This document shows positions 23,701 through 33,411 of a stretch of 64,000 bases of DNA, piece by piece. The position numbers and the translations under genes were made by a program. The notes under the pieces were generated by a model, which saw nothing but the letters and a program-made list of their open reading frames with translations, was not told the origin of the DNA and searched no databases. Position 1 is the stretch's first letter. Each line of letters opens with the position of its first letter. Source of the stretch: Clytia hemisphaerica (Eukaryota; Cnidaria; Hydrozoa; Leptothecata; Clytiidae); contig CACVBU010000956.1 of NCBI GenBank assembly GCA_902728285.1, forward strand, positions 787,457-851,456, read 5' to 3'.

Positions 23701-26700
23701 CTCATATTTAGGAAGAGTTTTGGAAATTCGTGTCTACAAGACATTCCGAAAATTCCGGTAACACTTAATTTCTTTGTTTTTCTTTTCGATCGAAGATTGT
23801 TTCCGGCTTGGAAGTTACTGCAATCCTAGTAAGAAGTTCCTAAAGAACTACAATGACTTTCAATTATAATATTTTGTAACACAGTATATCAGAACATATA
23901 AGGACTCATGAGGACTCATAGCATCTCAATTTTTATAGGTCAAAATATTAATTTCACAGCTTCTTAGATTAAGATTGCTTTGATTTGATTTTGAAAAATT
24001 TTAAAGGTCACTCCTAGAGAATTTAATAAATTAAAATATGTTTAGGCATCGCTGCTTTTTAAAATAGAATAAAAATCTCACCTTTGTTTTTAAAGCATCA
24101 TCATAGTTCACCATGAATGAATCGATATCTTCATCAGGAACAAATAAATTGGAAGATCGCATCGCAAGTTTCTTTGATTTGGAAGCAGACGCTTTGAGTA
24201 CTAGACCAAAGTTTGCATCTAAACAATAGAACACACTGCCGTCTTCCTAAACGAAAGTTGATATTCCTTCTTTAATACACATTATTTTACTTAAAGCAAG
24301 CTAGTTGCTAAGGTTGGCCTTGCTCATAAATTTGCTGTACTCTGAGCCTTTGATAAGCAAAGCAACTTCTTCTTCAACAACAGATGTTCACAACATGAAC
24401 AAGAGAAAACCTTAGTGGCCTATTGAGCAACAACTGCAACCTTGAGTTTGACAAAAATCTTAGCGACCTTAGCAATGAGCCAGAAAATAATAGGTTTGCT
24501 TATTAAAATGTGTTCCTTAGTGTCAACAATGTTATGCACCTTAGTGGTTCCACTCTGATCAAAGCATGTGTAAAAGTAATTCTTACTTTGGGACAAGCAG
24601 CACACTCTTCTAGTCCAGTGAAGTCTTCACAAATGCTTCTGAGGTTAAGAAGTTGCCTCCGAAAGTTCCTAAACTGATCGATAGTGTCAGTCTTCTCCAA
24701 ACGATTTAGATATCTTCTCTAAAAATAAAAATAAAAACTCAAGCGCCAGAAAACAAGAATAATTGAAAATATCTCAACGAGTGTAAGAGCCTATTTATTA
24801 AAAAATAAATCAAGCAAAGTAATAATAATAACATATATTTTAAGTGGCATGCTCCGAATATTCAGTATCCTTTAGACACCTAAAAAATTGTTTCCACGAA
24901 GGGCAACTAATACTAGTTTATCATGAAAATATTTACCAAGACAGTGTTTCCCATTCCTTTTTTCCACGCTAGACCATCACAAAAAGAATGAAAAGATATC
25001 TTCCCCTCCAACTGCAACGAGATGAAAAGGTGTAGGAGATCTATAGACACCACCGTATTTGGTTTGATTGGAGTCACAGGCCACAAGTCAAGACGAAGTA
25101 GTGTTTCCAAATCACTTTCACATTCACAAAAATAGATAGAGCACTGATGATGTAGTCCTAGAAAAGATGACGTAATTTTGAAAAAAAATTATTCAAATAT
25201 ATAGATTTTATCTTTCCCCCCTATTTGTATCTATGTCTTATAGAACATAATGCTGAAATTCTGTAACTATGAAAAATCATAACGTTTAAAAAAAGAACCA
25301 TAGACCCAAAGTTTTAAAACTTTCAAAAGGATATTTGCATGAACAATTTAATTAGATTATCAGGTAGCCTGTTTTTATCAGAGAATAAATTAATATCACA
25401 TTGTTGGTCTGGGAGGGGATGAATTTTTTTTCCAAGGTAAACATCAAAGAAAGGTATCAATCTTACTTATTGATTACATGAATATCTTTTTTTGTATAAT
25501 GTTTTTGCATGAATTTATCATTTATAATTCATTTTGATGTGAACCAACAACTTTATATAAGTAATTTTCAGATCGAGAGACCAGAAATCAAACAGTAATG
25601 GGGAAGGAAAGCCAGATGGGGGTTTTCAACACCGGATGGGGGACCCAAAAAACTTGCATGACACCATGTGATCCTTTAAAGTAATGACATGTAAAGGATT
25701 TTTAATACCTGTTTCTGAAATTACTGTCAATAATCTAGGCTTGGCATACAGACATTGGCTTGTATGTTTGCTTTTCAGCTCATAATTGACTTGAAATTCG
25801 TGAAACCCATCATCCTTCAAATAGATTAGGAAGAAATTATATAAATCAAAAGTTTTTTGATGGCCAGTCTGATTATTGTCACTTCTTCAAAAGACCACTA
25901 AACCCTGAATCTAGCGCAAATGACAGGAAAGAAATCTGCAACTACTTTCCTGTACATTCCATGCTTTCTAGAAGAGAACGCTTTTTCTATACATTACTTT
26001 CATAAGCAACCTAAGCTGCTAAGGCTCCAGCCCTGAAACAGAAATCCATCCGTTGGTATCAAAATATGAAATCCCTTTGACCACTTCAGCCCTGAGCAAA
26101 AAATTATCTCAATATGTAATCAGGCAAGGGTCCAGCTTCACAAAAAAAGAATCAAGTTGGGTTATCATAAAGACCTCAAAAATAATCTTAATTTATTTTA
26201 AATGTACCTGTATGTTTATTTCATTTGAGACCCAAGAGTATACCCTATTACCAGTTACTCTAGGATTAGAATACTTACATTTATTTCATACAGACAATGA
26301 AAAGGCATGTGCTTATGGATCTTAACAGCACATCCACTGCAATATGTGGTTCTTGGCCCACATGTTTTGCACCATACACAATTTTCAAGTAATTTTGTTT
26401 CACAGATAACACATATTGTGGGTAGCATTTCATCGAACTTCTCTGCGTACTTCCTTATCACTTCAGGTGAGAAGGTATCCCATGCCCCAAGCTCCTTTTC
26501 CTTCATTGTCTGGTACTTTGACCTTTTTGAATCATCGTTTGTTTTGTTTACTGAATCAGTGACAAAGTTATCCTCTTTTGAGCTCTCATCCTCATCCCCA
26601 GATATACAAGGACTGAAAGACTCATTTTTCAAGTACTTTGATTGAGATGAACTGCTCATGAAAGGTTGGACATAAGTAGTCCTTTTTCTACCATTTCTTA

Positions 26701-26758
26701 TTTTTGTGCTTTTAACTTTGACAACTTTCTTTCTGAATGTTCTTTGTGTTCCAGTCAT
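20732..26758 (-). CDS. KDZ-family (Kyakuja-Dileera-Zisupton) transposase, at least 12 exons
   Basis: Exons I can place: 26758-26279, a short one near 26090-25995, 25814-25709, 25157-24937, 24718-24587, 24246-24082, 23817-23689, 23077-22966, 22794-22732, 22318-22138, 22001-21912, 21621-21535, 20856-20732 (TAA). One small exon between 24082 and 23817 is unresolved. Exon 1 is basic and Ser-rich and ends in a Cys/His cluster (CVICETKLL, CVWCKTCGPRTTYCSGC). Family motifs follow in order: LWPVTPIKPNTVVSIDLL, CAACPK, YCLDANFGLV (first catalytic Asp), FVPDEDIDSF, TGIFGMSCRHEFP, MRHGERLGY, VIYDIAC (second Asp), FHSYGHRGDCQ, and FGLMDGELMERLWSYL with MTPAHR (catalytic Glu). The 22138 donor is of GC type (ATAG|GCAAGT). 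All placed exons are open; total about 650 residues. It should cut and insert the element ends in the nucleus. Confidence 0.9.
20892..21124. repeat. 233-bp fold-back element in a transposase intron
   Basis: Inverted arms GTTTAAAGCCCGAAGGGCTAG (20892 on) and CTAGCCCCTTCGGGACTTTAAAC (ending 21124), about 22-24 bp with small gaps. It lies between the last two transposase exons. Confidence 0.7.
22345..22600. repeat. 256-bp fold-back MITE in a transposase intron
   Basis: Sixty-bp arms: 22345-22404 starts TACACTCTTCTCGAGATGC, and 22541-22600 is its inverted copy with essentially one mismatch. TA at the tips fits a TA target. It sits between the exons at 22732-22794 and 22138-22318. Confidence 0.85.
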
Positions 26759-27617
26759 TATTTTAAACCTTAAACATAATCATTGTACAGGAAACAAAAT
26801 GAATATCTGTTTTATAAAACATGAACTTTATGAAAAAGGGATATGTTTTTATACCTGGAATGCTGGTGTTAAAGCCCTGAGGAGAATTCAAAGGGGAGAT
26901 GCAATAGAAAAATACATCATGATAAAAGGAAGAAAGAATAAAGATCTTATATTGAAAATATACTTCAATATAAATTTTTACAAATACATTCACCTTGAAA
27001 GTTTAATTTTGTCTCTCAGGTCAGAGTTTACAACTGGGGTCTTTGCAGTATATAATTATAGTCCTAGTCCACGATCAATAACAAAGTCCAAAATCAATAT
27101 CATATTGGTTTTCAAATATATGTTTTGATTCAATCAAAAAATTCCACGAAGACACACATTAAACACACAATTGAAAGCAGTAATTATAACCTCATACTTT
27201 CTTTCCAGTGCAAGAAAATATTAAAACCCCTGTTTTGATCTACGACATCCAGGGCAAGACGTTAGTAAAAACAAGATTTTGCCGCTATTAATCAGGCCAG
27301 GGGGTTGAAATCAATGTTTTGATTTGAAACATGACGTCATTTTGGCTGCACTATTCCCAGGAGAATAATTTACCGTCAGATGAAGGGTTATATTTGCACC
27401 TTCGCTGCTGAAGTGAGAGGTGCATTATTTGTACATAATTGATAATATCTTTTTAACGCACAGACAAAATATTTTTTCCATAGATCAGATTCTTTTGATA
27501 AAGAAAAGCTTTCTTCTCGTACGATTTTTTATAGTCGATGTTTGTTTATCTTTGTCAACCAGCACTATATGTAGTCGTTTTAAGCCTTTGTAGGCTAAAC
27601 ACGAATGAAAACTACTG

Positions 27618-28119
27618 CAATACACCTTATCGGAAATTCCACAAAAACAATTGCGCTAAAATGGATCCGTTGAAATTGGGAGGTAAACATAAATGGTAGC
27701 GCGAGTAGCGACGGTATGGCTAGCAATCCATGGAGTACGTTCGCGTGGTACGGCCCAGCTTCAACACTACATTTCCGTCACGTAAATATACTACATGAAT
27801 TCTAACCCTGTATAAAAGTTCCCGCGTAAAACAAGAACTCATTTGCTTATATCTGGCTTGTTTATGTTCCTAAAAATACACTGAATTTGAAAAAAACAAA
27901 CAAAACAAAGCTTTCAAGATGCTAGCAGAAGCTATTAGAAAGAGAAAAACAACAAATTCGGTGGTTCTTCAGTTGATTTGGAGGCTCTTTTGGCATCAAC
28001 ATTTTGGGTGTTTTGTAAGGCTTTTTGCCTGAAAACCGCAATATCGAGCTTTGTTTACCTCCCAAAAAGTGTTGCGTAGCAACAACGCGAGGAGGTGGAA
28101 TTTCCGATAAGGTGTATTG
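27618..28119. repeat. 502-bp inverted-repeat element
   Basis: Perfect 25-bp arms: CAATACACCTTATCGGAAAT at 27618 and the complement ending 28119. A second inner pair GGGAGGTAAAC / GTTTACCTCCC occurs about 35-40 bp further in. Non-coding, inside the transposon. Confidence 0.8.
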
Positions 28120-28169
28120 ATTGCAGTATACCGCAATTGAGGGATTTCCATCCCTCCTGTGACTGTTTA

Positions 28170-28287
28170 GGGGACCCGTCCATATTCATTTGACAATGCA
28201 AAACGTCAAATTGACGTTATCCTCTAAACCCCCCACCCCACGCCAATTTGATGTTATGCGTTGTCAAATGAATATGGACGGCTCCCC
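28170..28287. repeat. 118-bp fold-back element
   Basis: Arms GGGGACCCGTCCATATTCAT (28170 on) and the inverted copy ending GGCTCCCC at 28287, about 47 bp each with a few mismatches around a C-rich loop. Confidence 0.8.
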
Positions 28288-28728
28288 TTATTTCCCTAAT
28301 ATCAAATTAAAAGTTTAAAAAGCCTTTAATAGCAAAAATCATGAAAGAGGAAAACCACAACACAACAGCTAAACCCCAGAATGGAAATTTGAACTGATTC
28401 TGCACATTATCTTCTCTTCATTAATAGCATAGATAGTAAGCAGTAAGTAATCTATACAAATCATTCTGTTGAGCAGAATTCCCATCCAGCAGACTGGCAG
28501 AAAAATCTACGCGCCATACATTGCACTGCTCATCTGCCATTATGAAGATCATAATGCGCATGCTCAGACAGGTGAAAGTTGGTGAAAGGGTAGCCTGACT
28601 ATCGACACGCCTTGCTCTACAGTAGGTACGACGCGAAATATCGTTTGTTTTCACTCATCCCTATAAAGCTTCAGCGTGCTGGGAAAAAACAATCACAATC
28701 TGTTCTCAGGTTAGTGAAAGCGTGAGAG

Positions 28729-28849
28729 CGATACCCATCAGTTTACCCTTCGCTCCAGAAATCTAGAAAGTAAAGGTGCAACGATGAGCATGGCAAACCT
28801 TCGACAAGTGATAGCGATACTCATCGTATACCCGTTACATAAAAAGGTG
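28729..28849 (-). repeat. right terminal inverted repeat of the KDZ transposon (121 bp)
   Basis: Reads as the exact reverse complement of 12894-13014. Followed directly by TTTGTTT (28850-28856), the duplicated target. Confidence 0.95.
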
Positions 28850-29035
28850 TTTGTTTCGACTTTAAACTGTAACCAACCTTTTCAATAGCTTTACCATCAA
28901 CGTCGGTACCATTTCTCTGACTAAGTAGGATTCTATCACGTGTCTTTACTGTGGATAGGAAGTAGTTATTGATAATGATGCAAAATCCACGTGGCTCTGA
29001 CGTCATTTGATAAAAATCGGCGGGATTCTCGCTCT
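28850..29035 (-). CDS. caspase p20 exon, upstream part (before the insertion)
   Basis: The acceptor TGATATTTTAG precedes codons ESENPADFYQMTSEPRG. The segment holds the p20 N-terminal strand EPRGFCIIINNYFL, the RNGTDVDG loop with the conserved Arg and Asp, and IEKVGYSLKSK. It is cut at 28849 by the terminal inverted repeat of the transposon. The base pairs 28850-28856 (TTTGTTT on the plus strand) are one copy of the target-site duplication. Confidence 0.88.
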
Positions 29036-30082
29036 CTAAAATATCAGTAATGCCAAAAGAATAAAATGATGAAGTTGATGAATGATTATAAAAAAAGGTT
29101 ATAGTCCATTCACTATCATCTGAGAAATGGTTTAGTACTATACAATCATGGTCGAAATATATTGACATTTTAGTGTATTTTAACGTTTTTCCGAATTTAA
29201 AGTTTTATTTAGATTTAAAGGGCGAGAATTGCTATTTTAGCACTTCCACTTTCATTCATTGAATGCTTCAAGTTTAGAGGGGTTCGGTGACTTCTAGGCT
29301 ATATTCCAAGCCTTATTCGAGCAAATTTGAGCTTTAAAATCCTGAAGATCCTAAGGTCCTGAAACTCAGAGTTAAAACTCCCATTTTCAACTGTAGTTTA
29401 AGGCACTTAAAAATCATTTGTGGTTTTTAAATTTTCACCGGGAAATCCCCGTTGTCTCAAATGTTTTGTCCATGATTGTAGAATCTGTTTTTGTTGCTGT
29501 CGATGATAGTGGAAAGCAAGCGTTTCCAATGAAAAGATGTTAACGATTACCTAGCAGATAATGAATAGACTTTAACTTTGTTTTTTATTATGTATTCTCA
29601 GATGTCTTTTAAACAGTGGAGATCAACTGAGGAGGCAGGCAAATGTTTAAATTTCTTAACCCTATTCATCCTAGGCTTTTAGGGGCGGTTTAAAACTAGG
29701 GGGAGGGGGCTTTTCCTGTACCACTCCATAACTTTTGATCTAGTGGGTCTTTTTGGATGAAATTTGGAACACAAGATCCTTGCCTCCAATTACTGCGCGG
29801 GCATTTTTTGTCCGCTTTATGCCACTAAAACCGTCCCAGTCTTTTTTTTCACACCTATAGACAATAGAATAATGTGTCAAAAAAGGATTGGATCGAGTTT
29901 AGTGGGATAATTAAATAATTAAGTGGCACGCGCCTGACCGTGCGGCTACAGTCGAAAAGGCGTATTGAATACTCGATTTAAAAAGAGATTTTCGTCACTC
30001 GATCTTTTCAAACAAAATTTCTTCTCCTTAGTAATAATACAGGAACACCTAATGGTGATTAATAAAATTCATTTTTTCTTAC
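29036..30082 (-). other. caspase intron 1
   Basis: Between donor G|GTAAG (30082 downward) and acceptor TATTTTAG (29036). AT-rich, with no coding features apparent. A 73-codon frame on the plus strand at 29965-30186 overlaps the first exon antisense and is not a gene. Confidence 0.65.
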
Positions 30083-30947
30083 CATTCATGAAATCCATAA
30101 ATTTCGAATCACTATCAATAATTTCATCAAAATCGTTTTCAATTTCTTTCACCTGTTTGCGAAAGTCGACTTTCCCGTCAAAATAATTTGGGTCGGATAA
30201 AAGTTTAATGACTGTTTTGATTGCCATGTGTATAATCTTAAACAGCTCATCTTGTCCACCATTGATGTCTTTAAAATTATTACCAAGAGATTTGCTGCGA
30301 TTACAAACAAAGTGTTCACATTCTTCGCGAGTTACATGGAATAAATTTCGCCATTTCAACATAACCTCAAGGCTTGCTTTTAGATTAGCCATATAACAAA
30401 GATTCGAATTTTCCATTGTAATAATATCACAATTCTTATCTTTGCCACTCAAATAAAACTCTTTGAAATCTTCAAATTTATCACGGCTGCATTTGACGCA
30501 TTTCCCACATAATTTGCAGCATAATTTACCGCAGTCTGCCTTGTCGCAATTACACAATGGGCATCTCTTCATTTTATGTTTACAAGAGTTACAACATTTA
30601 GCACTATGGTGCACACCACATGTCCCTTTGTCTCTTTCAAAAAGAAAATCAGTTTCAATCAATAACTTTAACAATACCTGGATATCCAGATTATTAAATC
30701 CAATATCCTTTCTTAAATTATCTTTCTTAGGATTGTTATTGTCAAAAAACTTGTTAGTCGCCAATGAATATATTTTCTTTTTCTGACCATTGTATGTGTC
30801 TTTCATCCTTTTAGCAAAGGCTTGTGAAGGTGTTGCAGCAAGGTCATTATTGTGGTATGATGCAAAAGCTTCAACCAACAATGAACACAATGGTTGTAGT
30901 TCAGCAGTAATCTTCCATACCAGACCATGCAATTGTTTCCCATCCAT
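30083..30947 (-). CDS. first exon of caspase gene: HEPN-like and Cys-rich prodomain
   Basis: Starts at ATG 30947 (MDGKQLHGLVWK) and is open for about 288 codons to a strong donor, ATGAATG|GTAAG. Residues 1-115 include a helical region with a stretch (IGFNNLDIQVLLKLLIETD) resembling the HEPN-like domain of DZIP3-type proteins. Residues about 125-175 form a dense Cys/His cluster (CCNSCKHKMKRCPLCNCD, CGKLCCKLCGKCVKC). A second helical region follows with LKWRNLFHVTREEC, like the R-N-x-x-x-H region of HEPN folds. It joins the caspase p20 exon in phase 1, so I read it as a prodomain. The HEPN assignment is by motif feel and moderate; the joining to the caspase is better supported. Confidence 0.68.
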
Positions 30948-31057
30948 GTCATTTGTTCATAAGTTTCATTGTCTTTATTATAGATAATATGCTTGTGTAC
31001 TGTTTGTTATTGCTACCTGAAATTAGATGTACAAAATCTAGATGAATTATTTCTTCT

Positions 31058-32640
31058 ATGGAAATTTTCACGTCCAAAGGAAAATGTAACTTCAAATTGA
31101 TGAGAAAACAGATAAAATTGCTGGAAGTGATTAAATCCTTCGGTCCGGATGATATACACCCGAAAATGTTAGTTGAGCTGATTGACCATCTAGCCGAACC
31201 CCTGAGTATCATCATGAACAAGACCTTGTCTGAGGGAACAATACCAAAAGATTGGAAGATAGCACATGTTACTCCGATTTATAAAAACAAGGGTGCCCAA
31301 AACCTTGCGATAAATTATAGACCTGTTAGTTTGACTTCAGTAGTCTGCAAGTTAATGGAATCATTTATAAGAAAGCACATTATGAAGCTCATCTAACTGA
31401 CGAAAAGCTTCTAACCAACAAGCAATACGGTTTCTCATTAGTCGCCACTCCACCGTCACACAACTCCTAAATTATTTGGACAAGTGCTGTGAAAGTATAG
31501 ATAACGGTGGTGTTGTTGACACTATATATTTCGATTTTGCAAAAGCTTTTGATACTGTGAATTAGGGCAAAAGAGGGAACTTTCAAAAAAGAATTCCCGA
31601 AAATCAATAAGCGGGGGGGTTGGAATAAGAATGTCCTGGGTGGAAAATTTCCGAAAAATTAATTAGCGGGCCCCCCGGCTATTAGGTACCCGAGAGTAAT
31701 TAAAAAGCTGAAAGGATATGGAATATCTGGAATCATCTTGAGATGGGTAGATTCTTTTCTGCCTGACAGAAAATAATTGGTTAAGGTTAACCAAACTCGA
31801 TCTAAGACAGATGATGTTATCAGTGGTATTCCCCAAGGAAGTGTTTTGGGACCACTTCTCTTTGTTATCTACATCAACGACCTCCCAGACAATATGCTGT
31901 CTTCGATTCTCCTATTTGCTGATGACACGAAGATTTTCAGAGAAGTCGACTCGATTGAGGACTCATTGGCTATCCAACAAGACATACACAAACTTGAAAA
32001 GTGGTCAAATGACTGGCTATAAAGATTTCACCCAGATTAAGTGCCACTTTCTCACTCTCGGTAAATATTGGAATATTGTCCACGTGCACCCTTATTCAGT
32101 TAGAGGTGAACAACTTTAACATGTTTTTGTTGAAAAAAGATCTCAGTGTTCTGATAGACTCTGACTTATCCTTTGAAGAACATATATCAAAACAAGTGAA
32201 AAAAGCAAATTCCATTCTAGGAGTCATCAGAAGAGGTTTCGAAGACCTAAGCCTTAAAACTTTCTTCACTCTGTACACAACCTTTGTCCGGCCTCATCTC
32301 GAGTATGCCCAATCTGTATGGTCACCAAAAGTATGTAAGGACATCAACTTAATTGAGGGCGTTCAATGGCATGCCACTAAAATGGTCAGAAGGTTAAGTA
32401 ATCTACCATTCGAGCAGCGCCTACGAAAACTTGACTTGCCTTCTCTCGAAGACACTTCGGAGACATGGTTCAGATCTACAAACACTTGCACTTCTACGAA
32501 AAGGGCACCACAGTTGGAAAGTTTATTCGCAGGGTGCGTCCATCTCGAATTTACGATTACGAACTGATACCAGGGATATGTTATAGCGTAGCTGGATAAC
32601 ACACATTTGAAAAAGCCTTGTTCTATCTCTGTCCCTGACA
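31058..32640 (+). pseudogene. decayed CR1/Jockey-type non-LTR retrotransposon (reverse transcriptase)
   Basis: Fragments in several frames. 31058-31396 holds KSFGPDDIHPKML and NYRPVSLTSVVCKLME. Near 31500-31565 lies motif A as IYFDFAKAFDTV. 31777-32022 holds IPQGSVLGPLLFVIYINDLP and LFADDTKIF (catalytic ADD). 32076-32567 holds the C-terminal part, LSFEEHISKQVKKANSILG and YTTFVRPHLEYAQSVWSP. Stops and frameshifts separate them, and about 120 bp of unrelated DNA (31567-31685) interrupts the gene right after motif A. The endonuclease domain is absent (5' truncated, as is usual). It starts just upstream of the caspase gene, on the opposite strand. Confidence 0.88.
31567..31685. repeat. insertion with an internal duplication inside the LINE
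   Basis: Foreign sequence between FDTVN and the following VIKKLKGYGI segment. It contains two related blocks, TTCCCGAAAATCAATAAGCG and TTTCCGAAAAATTAATTAGC, each followed by a G/C run. No target duplication is obvious. Confidence 0.55.
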
Positions 32641-32925
32641 TTAAAATTTGATATAAAATTAAACTTTTTTAGTTACAAATTCGTGAAATTTGGATTTCTT
32701 TTTAGCCAATGATTCTGCTGCTGCATTTATTGTTCATGATTAAAAACTTTTAATTATCAAGAGGGTCTGTAAAACATTGGTGAATGACAATTTAAAAGAA
32801 TGAAAAACATTGTTTTCATTAGTAAAGTTATAAGAAATTTCTTCTGTAAGATTATAAATAGCTCTTTTTCATTTGAAATTCCGCGCTACACCGTGGGGTG
32901 CCTCACTTTCTAACTGATATTTTCA

Positions 32926-33411
32926 TAGACTAGTAAACTAGTCGGTTATTACTTATAACCTTATAATAAAACTGTCAATCAAATAATGTAAACACTAATT
33001 AAATATTCAGCGTGCGTGAGAGAAAAGGAAAATAACCGACTAGAAGCTACTTCCAACGCCTTTTTTTCTTCACCTAAAATCGTAAGGAGACACATACAGA
33101 TTTCTGTATGTCTGACCCGTGCGGGATTGCATTTATTTTTCTTTCTGTTTATTGCGTTTTTAGAAATGCTCATTTATTCATATGTTCCCATGTTCAATGT
33201 TACTATGAAATATGATTTAGTCAAAAAAGTTGGATGGATTCTCAAAAACCTAAAAAAAGTTGTAAAATTAAACAACGTTTTTTGAGGGAAGTAGCTTCTA
33301 GTCGTTGAAATTCAGAAAAGAGACGCAACTTCACCCCTTCAATTCTTTTTATTTATTAGAGCTTCATTTTTTGTATATGGGTCTGTTTTCAACGACTAGT
33401 TTACTAGTCTA
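32926..33411. repeat. 486-bp MITE with TIRs and 9-bp target-site duplication
   Basis: Perfect 19-bp inverted ends, TAGACTAGTAAACTAGTCG at 32926-32944 and the complement at 33393-33411. A second inverted pair lies inside (CGACTAGAAGCTACTTCC near 33038 and GGAAGTAGCTTCTAGTCG near 33288). ATATTTTCA directly flanks both ends, a 9-bp duplication as made by Mutator-like transposases. The 89-codon frame inside (33016-33285) looks accidental. Confidence 0.85.

Larger units (their letters stand above)
26759..28728. other. transposase upstream region and subterminal DNA of the transposon
   Basis: Two kb between the transposase ATG and the right terminal repeat. It must contain the transposase promoter, but no clear promoter motif was recognised. 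It includes a roughly 500-bp inverted-repeat element (27618-28119), a 118-bp fold-back (28170-28287), and near 28650-28710 a stretch resembling 51190-51265. A plus-strand open frame at 26706-27128 looks fortuitous. Confidence 0.6.
12894..28849. mobile_element. 16-kb KDZ-type DNA transposon carrying pseudokinase and homeodomain/HMG genes
   Basis: A 15,956-bp unit bounded by 121-bp terminal inverted repeats that I read as identical (12894-13014 and 28729-28849), starting CACCTTTTTATGTAACGGG, and flanked by a 7-bp direct repeat. It contains three multi-exon genes: pseudokinase (+), homeodomain/HMG (+) and KDZ transposase (-), the last two convergent. The transposase has the KDZ motif series CRHEFP, YDIAC, FHSYGHRGDCQ and DGELMERLWSYL. 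Identical repeats and open exons suggest a recent, possibly autonomous copy. Smaller fold-back elements sit in its introns and in the flank upstream of the transposase. There is no DNA polymerase, retroviral-type integrase or capsid gene, so it is not a Polinton despite its size. Confidence 0.92.
11468..30947 (-). pseudogene. caspase gene with HEPN-like N-terminus, split by a KDZ transposon
   Basis: Three exon blocks on the minus strand form one gene: 30947-30083 (HEPN-like and Cys-rich), 29035-12462 (p20 and the start of p10, interrupted by the 16-kb element) and 11733-11468 (rest of p10 to a TAG stop). Splice phases agree: the first intron is phase 1 (donor G|GTAAG; acceptor after TATTTTAG) and the last intron is phase 1 (donor CCAG|GTATAT; acceptor CTTTTCCAG). 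The p20 motifs EPRGFCIIINN, RNGTDVDG, CILSHGYEKG and QACQG and the p10 motifs HEADFSFF and GTWFIQELC are those of active caspases. Defects: the transposon insertion, a one-base frame mismatch across it, and an in-frame TGA at 12523-12525. Either a recent pseudogene or a disrupted allele. Confidence 0.88.

Noticed and set aside
26307-26645. 112-codon plus-strand frame
   Set aside because: Antisense shadow of transposase exon 1, which carries the real Cys/His motifs.
26706-27128. 140-codon plus-strand frame
   Set aside because: No domain, AT-rich composition, overlaps the start of the transposase gene antisense; treated as fortuitous.
12894-28849. Polinton/Maverick (size near 16 kb, long inverted ends)
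   Set aside because: No protein-primed DNA polymerase, retroviral-type integrase, packaging ATPase or capsid frame; the transposase motifs are KDZ and the duplication is 7 bp rather than 6.
33016-33285. 89-codon plus-strand frame
   Set aside because: Lies wholly inside the 486-bp MITE and has no recognisable domain.
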